From NCBI RefSeq assembly GCF_014353015.1, contig NZ_CP060704.1, positions 769,001-833,000 on the forward strand: a stretch of DNA of 64,000 nt, in the 5' to 3' direction. This DNA is from Chitinimonas koreensis (GTDB taxonomy: Bacteria > Pseudomonadota > Gammaproteobacteria > Burkholderiales > Chitinimonadaceae). Numbering within the stretch: position 1 is the stretch's first letter; the number at the start of each line of letters is the position of its first letter. The position numbers were made by a program, and so were the translations under genes. Under the pieces are notes generated by a model. It saw only the letters and a list, made by a program, of their open reading frames with translations, did no database searches and was not told the origin of the DNA. This document shows positions 26,683 to 34,765 of this stretch, in pieces.

Positions 26683-27833
26683 GGATGAAAACGCCCGCTG
26701 AACAGGTAGAGCGCCACGATGGCGAGATGGAACATCAGGAACCAGGCGCCCAGCCGGTACAGCCGCAGCGCCAGCGGGCGCGGTTCCAGCCGCGCCAGCA
26801 CGCCGCGGCGCCAGCGCTGGGCGTAGAGGTTATGCAAGACCGATGCCAGGCCGAACAGCGCGCCGCTGGCCAGGTAATGCCAGGCCAGGCCGTTCCAGGC
26901 GCCCATCAGCAGGAAGGTGGCGAACAGCGCCAGGCTCTGGTTCAGCAGCCGGTGGCGGCGCAGCCGCTCGGTGCCGGCCAGCTTCATGTAGATCGGCTTG
27001 AAGAAGTAGTCGTTGAGGAAGCTGCCGAGCGAGATGTGGAAGCGCCGCCAGAACGACTGCGGGTCGAGCGCCAGCCAGGGCCGGTCGAAGTTGGCCGGCA
27101 GGCTGACGCCGATGCAGCGCGCCAGGCCCAGTGCCATCAGCGAATAGCCGGCGAAGTCGCAGTAGAGGAAGACCGAGTAGCCGTAGGCATCGCCGGCGGT
27201 GTCGAGCCAGCCGGCCGGCGCCGCGAAGCGGTCGAGCCAGCAGGCGGCGACCAGCTGGGCGGCGCCGAACTTGAGCACGTAGCCCTGCGCCAGCCAGTGC
27301 AGGCCGGTCGCGGCGGCTTCGCGCGTCATGCCGGCGTAGCCCTGAGCCAGGTCCTGCGCGAAGCGGTAGGAGCGGTCGATCGGCCCGGCCGACAGGCTCG
27401 GCGGGAACAGCAAGAAGGCCAGCGTCGGCGCCGCGCCGAGCGGCGCCTGGTAGGGACCGTCGAGCAGCAGCTGGATCGCGCGGAAGCTCAGGTAGGACAG
27501 GCCGAGCACGCCGAAGGCCCCCAGCTGCGGCGCATGCGATTCGGGCGCGATGGCCGACAGCTTGTAGCAGAGCAGCGGCAGCAGCGCGGCGAACAGCGCG
27601 ACCGGCGTGCCGATGCGGCCGGCCAGCCGCAGCCGGTAGAGGCCGTACAGCCCGGCCGCGTAGCCGACCAGCAGCCAGCCCTTGGGAATGGCCGCCAGCG
27701 CGTAGGCCAGCGCGATGCCGGCCAGCAGCCGGTCGAACGGCAGGCGCCGCGCCAGCCAGGGCCGCGCCAGGTGCAGCAGCGCCACCAGGGCCAGCGCCGC
27801 GGCGAAGAAGGAGAGGGACGAGAACGGCAGCAC
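26679..27833 (-). CDS. dltB: MBOAT acyltransferase DltB
   Basis: A 384-residue polytopic membrane O-acyltransferase. The MBOAT signature FWRRFHISLGSFLNDYFF and the catalytic histidine His319 (GAWNGLAWHYLASG) are present. DltB takes D-alanine from charged DltC and moves it across the membrane. Alginate O-acetyltransferases (AlgI) share the fold, but the neighbouring dltA, dltC, dltD and dltX genes decide the assignment. Gene order here is X-B-A-C-D instead of the usual Gram-positive X-A-B-C-D. Confidence 0.92.
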   Translation of the reverse strand: MLPFSSLSFFAAALALVALLHLARPWLARRLPFDRLLAGIALAYALAAIPKGWLLVGYAAGLYGLYRLRLAGRIGTPVALFAALLPLLCYKLSAIAPESHAPQLGAFGVLGLSYLSFRAIQLLLDGPYQAPLGAAPTLAFLLFPPSLSAGPIDRSYRFAQDLAQGYAGMTREAAATGLHWLAQGYVLKFGAAQLVAACWLDRFAAPAGWLDTAGDAYGYSVFLYCDFAGYSLMALGLARCIGVSLPANFDRPWLALDPQSFWRRFHISLGSFLNDYFFKPIYMKLAGTERLRRHRLLNQSLALFATFLLMGAWNGLAWHYLASGALFGLASVLHNLYAQRWRRGVLARLEPRPLALRLYRLGAWFLMFHLAIVALYLFSGRFHP

Positions 27834-27839
27834 GGGCGG

Positions 27840-27965
27840 TTAGAACTGCTGGTAGACGAAATCGACGTAGCCGCCGTCGAGCGGCTGGGCGGCCCGGTCC
27901 GACAGGCTGAGCCACAGCGCCCACCACAGCAGGAACAGCAGCAGCGCACGCTTGAGATGGCGCAT
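27840..27965 (-). CDS. dltX: DltX-like small membrane peptide
   Basis: A 41-residue peptide: positively charged start (MRHLKR), a single hydrophobic helix (ALLLFLLWWALWLSLS), then a short tail ending YVDFVYQQF. Gram-positive DltX proteins have the same size and plan, and their C-terminus ends in a conserved FIYNEF-type motif; FVYQQF fits it closely. It sits six bases before dltB and immediately after a glycosyltransferase gene. It is easily missed because of its size. The similarity is short, so the motif and context carry the call. Confidence 0.8.
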   Translation of the reverse strand: MRHLKRALLLFLLWWALWLSLSDRAAQPLDGGYVDFVYQQF

Positions 27966-27967
27966 GG

Positions 27968-29209
27968 TCAGGCCGCCCTGGCCGCGGCCAGCGCGCCGAG
28001 GAAGCGCGTGGCCAGCGCCGGGTAGAGGTGGTGCGTCTCGGCGTGGCGGCGGCCGGCCCGGCCCATGCGCGCGCGCTCGGCCGGGTCGAGCGCCAGCAGC
28101 CGGCGGATGCCGGCCGCCAGTGCCGGCGGATCCTCGGCCGGCAGCGTCAGGCCGCAGCCGGCTTCGCCGACCGGGTCGTTGCCGGCCTCGATCGCGCACA
28201 GGATCGGCCGGCCGGCCATCATGTAGTCGATCAGCTTGTTGGGGCTGATGCCGAAGCGGAACAGCGGCTCGCGCTGCAGGCCGATGTAGAGCGCGTCCAT
28301 CTCGCCCAGCAGGGCCGGGATCGCGGCCTTGGGCACCGGCGGCAGGAAGTGCAGGTCGGCCAGCTGCAGCGCCTGCGCGCGCGCCTCGAGCCGCGCCTTT
28401 TCCGGGCCGTCGCCGACCAGCAGGAAGCTCACCGGCTCGTCGCGGCACAGCGCGGCGGCGTCGAGCAGGCTGTCGAGCGCGTTGGCGATGCCGTGGGCGC
28501 CGGCGTAGGCGATCAGGCTGCGGCCGGCGGCGCGCGCACGGGCGACGATCCGGCCGGCCGCTTCGGGCAGCGGCGCCTGCCGGGCCGGCTCCCATTCGTC
28601 GGCCGCGATGCCGTTGGGCACATAGTGGAACTTGGCGGCCGCCATGCCGTGCGCCTCGAGGTGGGCGCGCGCCATCGGCAGCATCGACACCACCACGCCG
28701 GCCTCGCGGCAGGCGCGGTCCTCGGCGTGCTGCAGCAGGCGGATGAAGGGGTGGCGCGGCGACATGCCGCCGAGCTCGATCGGCGACAGCGGCCACAGGT
28801 CGTGCACCTCCCAGGCCAGCACCGCGCGGTGGCGGCGCGCCAGCCGGCGGGCCGGGTGGATGTCGAGCGGGTAGGTGCTCGAGGCGATCACCGCGTCGGG
28901 CGCGAACGGCAGCGCCGCTTCGTGCCGCCACAGCCGGTACAGGAAGGTGAAGATGTTGCGTACCCGGCCGACGCCGTTGCCGTGATAGCGCGGCGCGGCC
29001 AGCCACAGGTAGTCGATGCCGTCGACCGTTTCGTGCCGCCACGGCCGGCCGGCCAGCTCGGGCTGCTGCTGGCGCACGTGCGAGAACGAGGCGGCGACGA
29101 TGCAGACGCGGTGGCCCTGCCGCACCCATTCGCGCGCCAGGTAGTAGGGCCGGTATTCCATGCCGTGCGCCGGGCTGCCGGCGTAGTGGTTCAGGTAGAC
29201 GATGTTCAT
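27968..29209 (-). CDS. Family 4-type glycosyltransferase
   Basis: A 413-residue GT-B enzyme resembling WbuB/WcaI-type glycosyltransferases. The N-terminal domain has 'YLNHYAGSPAHGMEYRPYYL', and the C-terminal donor domain has 'FLLVGDGPEKARLEARAQAL' and 'FGISPNKLIDYMMAGRPIL', with the Glu-rich donor site of the family. The cytoplasmic side is expected. It overlaps wbpI by four bases. The linkage it makes cannot be predicted. Confidence 0.88.
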   Translation of the reverse strand: MNIVYLNHYAGSPAHGMEYRPYYLAREWVRQGHRVCIVAASFSHVRQQQPELAGRPWRHETVDGIDYLWLAAPRYHGNGVGRVRNIFTFLYRLWRHEAALPFAPDAVIASSTYPLDIHPARRLARRHRAVLAWEVHDLWPLSPIELGGMSPRHPFIRLLQHAEDRACREAGVVVSMLPMARAHLEAHGMAAAKFHYVPNGIAADEWEPARQAPLPEAAGRIVARARAAGRSLIAYAGAHGIANALDSLLDAAALCRDEPVSFLLVGDGPEKARLEARAQALQLADLHFLPPVPKAAIPALLGEMDALYIGLQREPLFRFGISPNKLIDYMMAGRPILCAIEAGNDPVGEAGCGLTLPAEDPPALAAGIRRLLALDPAERARMGRAGRRHAETHHLYPALATRFLGALAAARAA

Positions 29210-30297
29210 GCGAGATCGGCGGCCAGTCGCGCCACGATGCGGCGGGCGGCGTCGCCGTGGCCGTAGGGCGCGACGTCGGCGCCGCGGCTGCCGGCCGCCG
29301 CTTCGATCGCCGCCGCGATCGCCGTCGCGTCGCCGGGCGGCGCCAGCCGGTTCCAGCCGGCCTCGACCAGTTCGGTCCACTCGGTCTCCTCGCGCAGCGT
29401 CACGCAGGGCACGCGGTGGAAGAACGCTTCCTTCTGCAGCCCGCCCGAGTCGGTGGCGACCACCGCGGCGTGGCGCGTCAGCAGCGTCATGTCGCCGTAG
29501 CCGATCGGCTCGACCAGCCGCAGGCCGGGCGCGTCCGGCAGCAGGCCGGCGGCCGCCAGCGCAGCGCGGGTGCGCGGGTGCAGCGGCACGATCACCGGCC
29601 GCGCGCGGGCGGCGCGGGCCAGGCCGTCGATCAGGCTGGCCAGGTGTTCCGGGCTGTCGGTATTGCCGGCGCGGTGAAGCGTGGCCAGCACGTAGGCGCC
29701 GGCTTCGAGCTGCCAGCGCTGAGCCAGCGCGGCGGCGTCGCCGGCGCGTTCGCGCCATTGCAGCGCCAGGTCGTACATCACGTCGCCGACCTCGACGATG
29801 CGCTCGTCCGCCATGCCCTCGCGCAGCAGATGGGCGCGCGCGGCCGCGGTCGGCGTGAACAGCCAGTGCGAGACGCGGTCGACCAGGCAGCGGTTGATCT
29901 CCTCGGGCATCGCCCTATTGTGCGAGCGCAGGCCGGCCTCGACGTGGGCGACCGGGATCTGCAGCTTGGCCGCGGCCAGCGCGCCGGCCAAGGTGGAATT
30001 GGTGTCGCCGTAGACCAGCACCGCGTCCGGCCGCTCCTGCTGCAGCACGCGTTCGAGCTCGATCAGCATGCGGCCGGTCATCGTACCGTGGCCGCCGCCG
30101 TGGATGGCCAGGTGATGGGCCGGCGCGGCCATGCCGAGCTCGCTGAAGAAGATGTCGGACATGCCGGCGTCGAAATGCTGGCCGGTGTGGACCATCACCT
30201 CGTGCAGTCCGCCGGCCTGCCGCAACGCGGCCGAGACCGTGCTGGCCTTGATGAACTGGGGGCGTGCGCCGAGGACGGTGAGGATTTTGGTGGTCAT
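29206..30297 (-). CDS. wbpI: UDP-sugar 2-epimerase, WbpI-like
   Basis: A 363-residue non-hydrolysing 2-epimerase. It shares VLGARPQFIKAS, VHTGQHFD, VYGDTNSTLAGALAAAK and VEAGLRSHNR.MPEEINR with WecB. The stretch HGGGHGTMTGRMLIELE is more like WbpI, which epimerises UDP-GlcNAc3NAcA to UDP-ManNAc3NAcA. Because wbpA, B, D and E are all in the same locus, WbpI is preferred over WecB. A minor promoter may lie in the 122 bases upstream, where the gene stack is interrupted. Confidence 0.87.
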   Translation of the reverse strand: MTTKILTVLGARPQFIKASTVSAALRQAGGLHEVMVHTGQHFDAGMSDIFFSELGMAAPAHHLAIHGGGHGTMTGRMLIELERVLQQERPDAVLVYGDTNSTLAGALAAAKLQIPVAHVEAGLRSHNRAMPEEINRCLVDRVSHWLFTPTAAARAHLLREGMADERIVEVGDVMYDLALQWRERAGDAAALAQRWQLEAGAYVLATLHRAGNTDSPEHLASLIDGLARAARARPVIVPLHPRTRAALAAAGLLPDAPGLRLVEPIGYGDMTLLTRHAAVVATDSGGLQKEAFFHRVPCVTLREETEWTELVEAGWNRLAPPGDATAIAAAIEAAAGSRGADVAPYGHGDAARRIVARLAADLA

Positions 30298-30419
30298 GGT
30301 CGATGCTTCAGGGCGGCGGTATCCGGCGTCTCCCGCAGCCGGCCGGCGCGGATGCGTTGCCGTCGTCGCGGCCCGCATGATAGCAAAGGATATGCCAATG
30401 CAATGACGGGCGCCGGCGG

Positions 30420-31760
30420 TCAGCGCCGGGCCGCGCGGCGGGCCTGTACTTCGCCGAGGTAGTCGAGCAGCGCACCGGTCAGCGACTCGCGCGAGAAGCG
30501 CTCGATCGAGCGGTCCGGCCGGTACGTCGCGGTCTCGCCGCCCAGCAGCGCGACCAGCCGGTCGGCGATGGCGGCGGTGTCGTGCTGCGGCACCACCGCG
30601 CCGGCGCCGCATTGGCCGATCAGCTCGGCCGCGGCGCAGTCGGCCGGGCCGATCATCAGGATCGGCCGGCCGGCGCGCAGGTATTCGAAGATCTTGCCGG
30701 TCATCACGCCCTGCACCGACTCGCCGCTGCCGCCGACCACCAGCAGCAGCGCGTCGGCCGACACCATCTCGCGCAGCGCTTCGCGGTGGGCCATGTAGCC
30801 GACCCGCTCGAGCACGCCGGGATGGCACGCCTCGAAGCGCTGCAGCGCACCGTCGAAGCGGCTGCCGATATTGCCGATCAGGCGGACCTGCAGCTGCTGC
30901 GCTTCGAGCCGGCCCTGTTCCAGCGCGAGGGCGGCGGCATCGAGAAGCGGCTCGGGCGATTGGTGGCCGTAGAAGGTGCCGACATGCACGATGCGCCGGA
31001 TATGCGGGTTGCGCGGCAAAGGCTGCAAGTCGGCGAAGTCCGCCTCGTCGAAACCGTTGCTGATCGCCCGGACCGGCAGGGCCGTGCGGCTACGCTGGGC
31101 GGTCAGGCGGGCTGCAAGTGTCTCGGTGACGGTCGTGACGCCGTCCGCCGCGTCGAGCAATGCGGCTTCCAGCCGCCGGTCCAGCGTCCGCCGCCAGCGC
31201 GGTGCCTGGTAAGCGGGGTTCCCCAGCCACAGGTCGCGGAAGTCGGCGACCCAGGCCGTGCCGCTCGCACGCGCCAGCCGCCAGGCCAGCCAGTGGGCCG
31301 AGACCGGCGCCGAGGTCGACAGGATCAGGTCGATGCGGCCCGATTCGACCAGCCGCCGCGCCTGCGGATAGGCCGCCGCAGCCCAGGCGCGCTGCTCGTC
31401 CGGGTATTGCAGCGCGCTCCACAGCCGCAGCAGCCGCTCGCGCCAGCCGCCCGTGGCGGACAGGGGGGCGGACTGGACGGCGGCGGGCCGGGCCGGCTTG
31501 GTCGCCGCGGTGCCGCTGCGGCGGCGCCGCAGCCAGGCCAGCACGCGCGCCGGCAGCGGCGCATGGGCGATCCGGATCACTTCGGCGCCGGCCGGGATCT
31601 CGGCCAGCATGCTGGCATCCTGGGTGTAGTGGGGGTTGTCGGCGCAGATCACGGTCAGCTCGACGCCGGCGCGGGCCAGGTACTTGCTGAACTTCAGCGG
31701 CCGCTGCACGCCGGCGCCACCGAGCGGCGGGTAGTAGTAGGCGATCAGCAGGATGCGCAT
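30420..31760 (-). CDS. Glycosyltransferase (GT4-like)
   Basis: A 446-residue GT-B-fold enzyme beginning 'RILLIAYYYPPLGGAGVQRP', a common start for GT4-like enzymes that act on surface glycans. 'VADFRDLWLGNP' and the C-terminal 'GVMTGKIFEYLRAGRPILMI' support the call. It starts with a one-base overlap onto the preceding glycosyltransferase. The substrate is unknown. Confidence 0.86.
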   Translation of the reverse strand: MRILLIAYYYPPLGGAGVQRPLKFSKYLARAGVELTVICADNPHYTQDASMLAEIPAGAEVIRIAHAPLPARVLAWLRRRRSGTAATKPARPAAVQSAPLSATGGWRERLLRLWSALQYPDEQRAWAAAAYPQARRLVESGRIDLILSTSAPVSAHWLAWRLARASGTAWVADFRDLWLGNPAYQAPRWRRTLDRRLEAALLDAADGVTTVTETLAARLTAQRSRTALPVRAISNGFDEADFADLQPLPRNPHIRRIVHVGTFYGHQSPEPLLDAAALALEQGRLEAQQLQVRLIGNIGSRFDGALQRFEACHPGVLERVGYMAHREALREMVSADALLLVVGGSGESVQGVMTGKIFEYLRAGRPILMIGPADCAAAELIGQCGAGAVVPQHDTAAIADRLVALLGGETATYRPDRSIERFSRESLTGALLDYLGEVQARRAARR

Positions 31761-32833
31761 CAGCGTCGCTTCGCCAGCAGGGCCTGGTACAGCTCGGCCA
31801 TGCGGTCCATCTCCTGCGCGCGCGAGGCGCGCGCCGCGACGATCGCGCGGTTGTGCCGGCCCATCTCCGCTCGCCGCGCCGCCGGCGTGTCGAGCACGGC
31901 CAGCATCGCGGCGGCGATCGCGTCGACGTCGTGCGGCGGCACCAGCCGGCCGCCGCGCGGGTCGACCCACTGCCGGTTGGCCGCCAGGTCCGACACCAGC
32001 ACCGGCCGCTCGGCCGCCATCGATTCGAGCAGCGACATCGCGGTGGCGTCGCTGCCGGGGATCGACACCGACAGCTGGGCGCGCTGCAGCAGCGCGATCA
32101 GCGCCGCCTCGTCGAGCTGGCCGTGGAAGCTCACCTGCGCGGCGATGCCGAGTTCGTCGGCCTGGCGGCGCAGCGCGGCCTCCAGGGAGCCGCCGCCGAG
32201 CAGGTGCAGGTGCATCGGCCGGTCCGGCCGCTGCCTGCTGGCGCGGGCGAAGCCGGCCAGGATGCGGTCGATGTTGTAGAGCGGCTCCCAGCTGCGCAGG
32301 CTGACGATGCGGAACACCCCGTCGTCGTCCGCCGCTGGGCCGGCGCCGAAGCGGGCCAGGTCGACGCCCCACTGGATCTGCTCGAGCCGCGCGCGCGGCC
32401 GGTAGCGGGCGATCGCCTCGAGCGCATCCTGCGAATCGGCGGTGACCAGGTCGGCCCGGCGCAAGGTCCAGCCGGTCAGCTGGCGCATGAGCCGGCTGCG
32501 CTGCGGCGTCACCAGCACGTCCGAACCCCAGGCGGTCAGCACCAGCGGCCGGTGGCCGCTGGCGGCAGCCCAGAATCCATAGGAGGTCAGGTAGTGGCCG
32601 TGCACCAGGTCGGGCCGCAGGCGGCGCACCAGGGTACGCATCCGCGCCGCGCGCGCGACCCAGTGCAGCGGACCATGGCCGTGCTCGGTCATGGTGATCA
32701 CGTCGACGCCGGGCGCCGACCAGCCGCGGCGCGAGATCAGCGTGGCATGGAAGCCGCGCCGCACCATCTCGCAGACCCAGCGCTGGGTGTGGACGCTGCC
32801 GCCGTCGCCGAAGAAGCAGAGCCTAGCGGCCAT
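31760..32833 (-). CDS. Family 4 glycosyltransferase
   Basis: A 357-residue GT4 enzyme. FFGDGGSVHTQRWV opens the acceptor domain. 'LVTAWGSDVLVTP' and the donor-binding stretch 'VSIPGSDATAMSLLESMAAE' (with the EX7E-type glutamates) are in the expected order. It is embedded in a chain of overlapping genes between the acyltransferase-like gene and another glycosyltransferase. Specificity is not predictable. Confidence 0.9.
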   Translation of the reverse strand: MAARLCFFGDGGSVHTQRWVCEMVRRGFHATLISRRGWSAPGVDVITMTEHGHGPLHWVARAARMRTLVRRLRPDLVHGHYLTSYGFWAAASGHRPLVLTAWGSDVLVTPQRSRLMRQLTGWTLRRADLVTADSQDALEAIARYRPRARLEQIQWGVDLARFGAGPAADDDGVFRIVSLRSWEPLYNIDRILAGFARASRQRPDRPMHLHLLGGGSLEAALRRQADELGIAAQVSFHGQLDEAALIALLQRAQLSVSIPGSDATAMSLLESMAAERPVLVSDLAANRQWVDPRGGRLVPPHDVDAIAAAMLAVLDTPAARRAEMGRHNRAIVAARASRAQEMDRMAELYQALLAKRR

Positions 32834-33764
32834 CGCGGACCTCCCGCAGGTTCAGCCAGGGCAGATGGCGTTCGAGCGCGAGGTAGGCGACGCGGCTGGC
32901 GCCGAACTTCTCCTTGAAGCGGCAGACGCCCGCCAGCCCGTTGCTGGCGCCGAAGTTCAGCGAGGCATAGCCCTGCTGGCCGTAGTGGCGTAGCGCCTGC
33001 CACATCAGCTTGTCCATCGGCGAGGACTTGAGCGGGCTGTCGAGCAGGCCCGAGCCGAAATAGAACACTTCGTCGCGTCCCTTGAGAAAGACCGCCGCGG
33101 CGACGCTGCGGTCCTGGTGGCGGGCGAACCAGAAGTCGGCGATGCCGCTGTCGCCGAGCACCTGGAAGAAGCGCTCGCCGTAGAGCCGGGCCGGCCGGTT
33201 CGACCAGCGCGTGCTGCCCTGCAGGTAGACGCGGTGGTATTCGGCCGCGCCGGCGCCGTCCTGCCGCTCGATCGCGTAGTGCTCGGCGCTGTGCCGCAAC
33301 TGGGTCTGCAGGCGCTTGCCGAAGCGCGAGTACAACTGGTCGGGCTCGGGCGACAGGCGCAGCAGGTGGGTGTGGTGCAGCGTGCCGGCCTGGCCATCCG
33401 GCGTCGGCATGGCCGGGTCCGCCTGCGGCGGCAGCACCAGCGCGATCTTGAGCCAGTAGCGGGCCGACAGCGCGGCGCGGTAGCCGGCCAGCTGCGCGTC
33501 CGCGTCCGGCGGCGTGGCGGCCAGCCAGGGGCTGGCGCCGCCCAGCGGCATGGCCTCGAAGATCGGCAGGCCGAAGCGGTGGCGCAGTGCGCCGGGCAGG
33601 TAGAGCGGCCCGTCCGGCCGGTCGACCGCCAGCGCGCAGAATCGGTAGTCGATGTCCTGGTCGGCGGCGACGGCCTGCACCCAGGCCGCGGTCTGGAAAC
33701 CGTTGCAGGGCAGCGGCTGCAGCGCGGCCTCGGCCTCGGCGCCGAGCAGCAGGGTCACGCGCAT
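32823..33764 (-). CDS. GNAT/FemAB-like acyl- or aminoacyltransferase
   Basis: A 313-residue protein of the FemAB-related GNAT-fold group found in exopolysaccharide loci. The second half has 'VAAAVFLKGRDEVFYFGSGL', 'PMDKLMWQALRHYGQQGYAS' and NFGASNGLAGVCRFKEKFGA, typical of this group. No signal peptide is seen. It probably adds an acyl or amino-acid group to a sugar of the repeat unit. Ends overlap both neighbours by about ten bases. Confidence 0.78.
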   Translation of the reverse strand: MRVTLLLGAEAEAALQPLPCNGFQTAAWVQAVAADQDIDYRFCALAVDRPDGPLYLPGALRHRFGLPIFEAMPLGGASPWLAATPPDADAQLAGYRAALSARYWLKIALVLPPQADPAMPTPDGQAGTLHHTHLLRLSPEPDQLYSRFGKRLQTQLRHSAEHYAIERQDGAGAAEYHRVYLQGSTRWSNRPARLYGERFFQVLGDSGIADFWFARHQDRSVAAAVFLKGRDEVFYFGSGLLDSPLKSSPMDKLMWQALRHYGQQGYASLNFGASNGLAGVCRFKEKFGASRVAYLALERHLPWLNLREVRDGR

Positions 33765-34765
33765 TGCAGCCCTCCGCGGAAATCCACCCGCGGCAGCAGG
33801 CTGCCCACCGGCAGCCCGGCCGGTGCCGCCAGCCAGATGCGCAGCGTGTCGTCGGCGACCGCGACGTCGAGCCGGCGGCCGCGGCTGGCGCAGACCTGGC
33901 CCGGTAGCGCGTCCGCCGTGCGCCGGCCGAGTCGGGCCACGCGGCGGACCGGCAGGCTGCGGCCGTCGTCGAGCCGCACGGCCGGCAGCACCAGCGGCCG
34001 CAGCGCGGCGACCCAGCGCAGCAGCGTGGCGGCCGGCAGCTGCCAGGCCAGGTGGCGGTCGCGTTCGAGGCGGGCCTGGCTGCAGTGCGACAGCGGCGCG
34101 TCCTGCGGCGCGAAGACCAGCCGGCCGGCGCGCCAGTCGTCGAACAGGCGGTCCAGCGCGCGCGCCATCGCCGGCGCCAGCAGGTCGAACAGCAGCGCGC
34201 CGAGGTCGGCCGCCCGCGCCGCGTCGACGCGCTCGGCGGCGACGATCTCGCCGCCGTCGATCGCCGGCCGCATGCGGTGCAGCGTGAAGCCGGCCTCGCC
34301 GTCGAGGAACATGTAGGGGCCGGGCACCGCGCCGGCGTAGCGCGGCAGCAGGCCCGGATGCAGGTTGAGCCACAGTCCCGGGCAGCCGTCCAGCGTGCCT
34401 TGCGAATACAGGATGCGCGAGGTGACCGTGAGCACCAGCGCCGGCTGCAGCCGCGCGACCAGCGCCGCGACGTCGGCGTCGTCGGCGACCGTCGCCAGCG
34501 CGACGCGGTGACGTTGGGCCAGCCGCCGCAGGCGGGCGAAGGCGAGCGCCGGGTGCAGCAGCGGCCAGTGGCGATGGCGGTCGCGCGCCGACAGCAGCCC
34601 GCGCAGCCGGCCGCGCAGGCGGGCGACCAGCCCGGCGCCGGCCGGCGGCACGGCCACGGTGAGCGCGCAGCGGCGGGCGAAGCCGAGGTCGAGCAGGTCT
34701 TCCAGCGTCCGCGCGCCGAGGCCCGGCTGGGTCAGCAGCAGCACGGTGGGCAGCGCGCCGCTCAT
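33755..34765 (-). CDS. Sugar N-formyltransferase-like protein
   Basis: A 336-residue formyltransferase-fold protein. 'NLHPGLLPRYAGAVPGPYMF' and 'IDGGEIVAAERV' match the folate-binding and catalytic region (Asn/His/Asp) of the family. The N-terminal half is more divergent, and a C-terminal extension is present. In a glycan locus the likely reaction is N-formylation of an amino sugar using N10-formyl-tetrahydrofolate. The aminotransferase at 22687 would provide such an amine. A role on another substrate is possible. Confidence 0.8.
   Translation of the reverse strand: MSGALPTVLLLTQPGLGARTLEDLLDLGFARRCALTVAVPPAGAGLVARLRGRLRGLLSARDRHRHWPLLHPALAFARLRRLAQRHRVALATVADDADVAALVARLQPALVLTVTSRILYSQGTLDGCPGLWLNLHPGLLPRYAGAVPGPYMFLDGEAGFTLHRMRPAIDGGEIVAAERVDAARAADLGALLFDLLAPAMARALDRLFDDWRAGRLVFAPQDAPLSHCSQARLERDRHLAWQLPAATLLRWVAALRPLVLPAVRLDDGRSLPVRRVARLGRRTADALPGQVCASRGRRLDVAVADDTLRIWLAAPAGLPVGSLLPRVDFRGGLQCA

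Noticed and set aside
26679..27833. AlgI-like alginate O-acetyltransferase for the MBOAT gene
   Set aside because: The fold fits, but dltX, dltA, dltC and dltD adjoin and overlap it, and no alginate genes are present.
29206..30297. Calling the epimerase WecB
   Set aside because: WecB motifs are shared, but the HGGGHGTMTGRML stretch and the complete wbpABDE set favour WbpI. An enzyme assay would decide.
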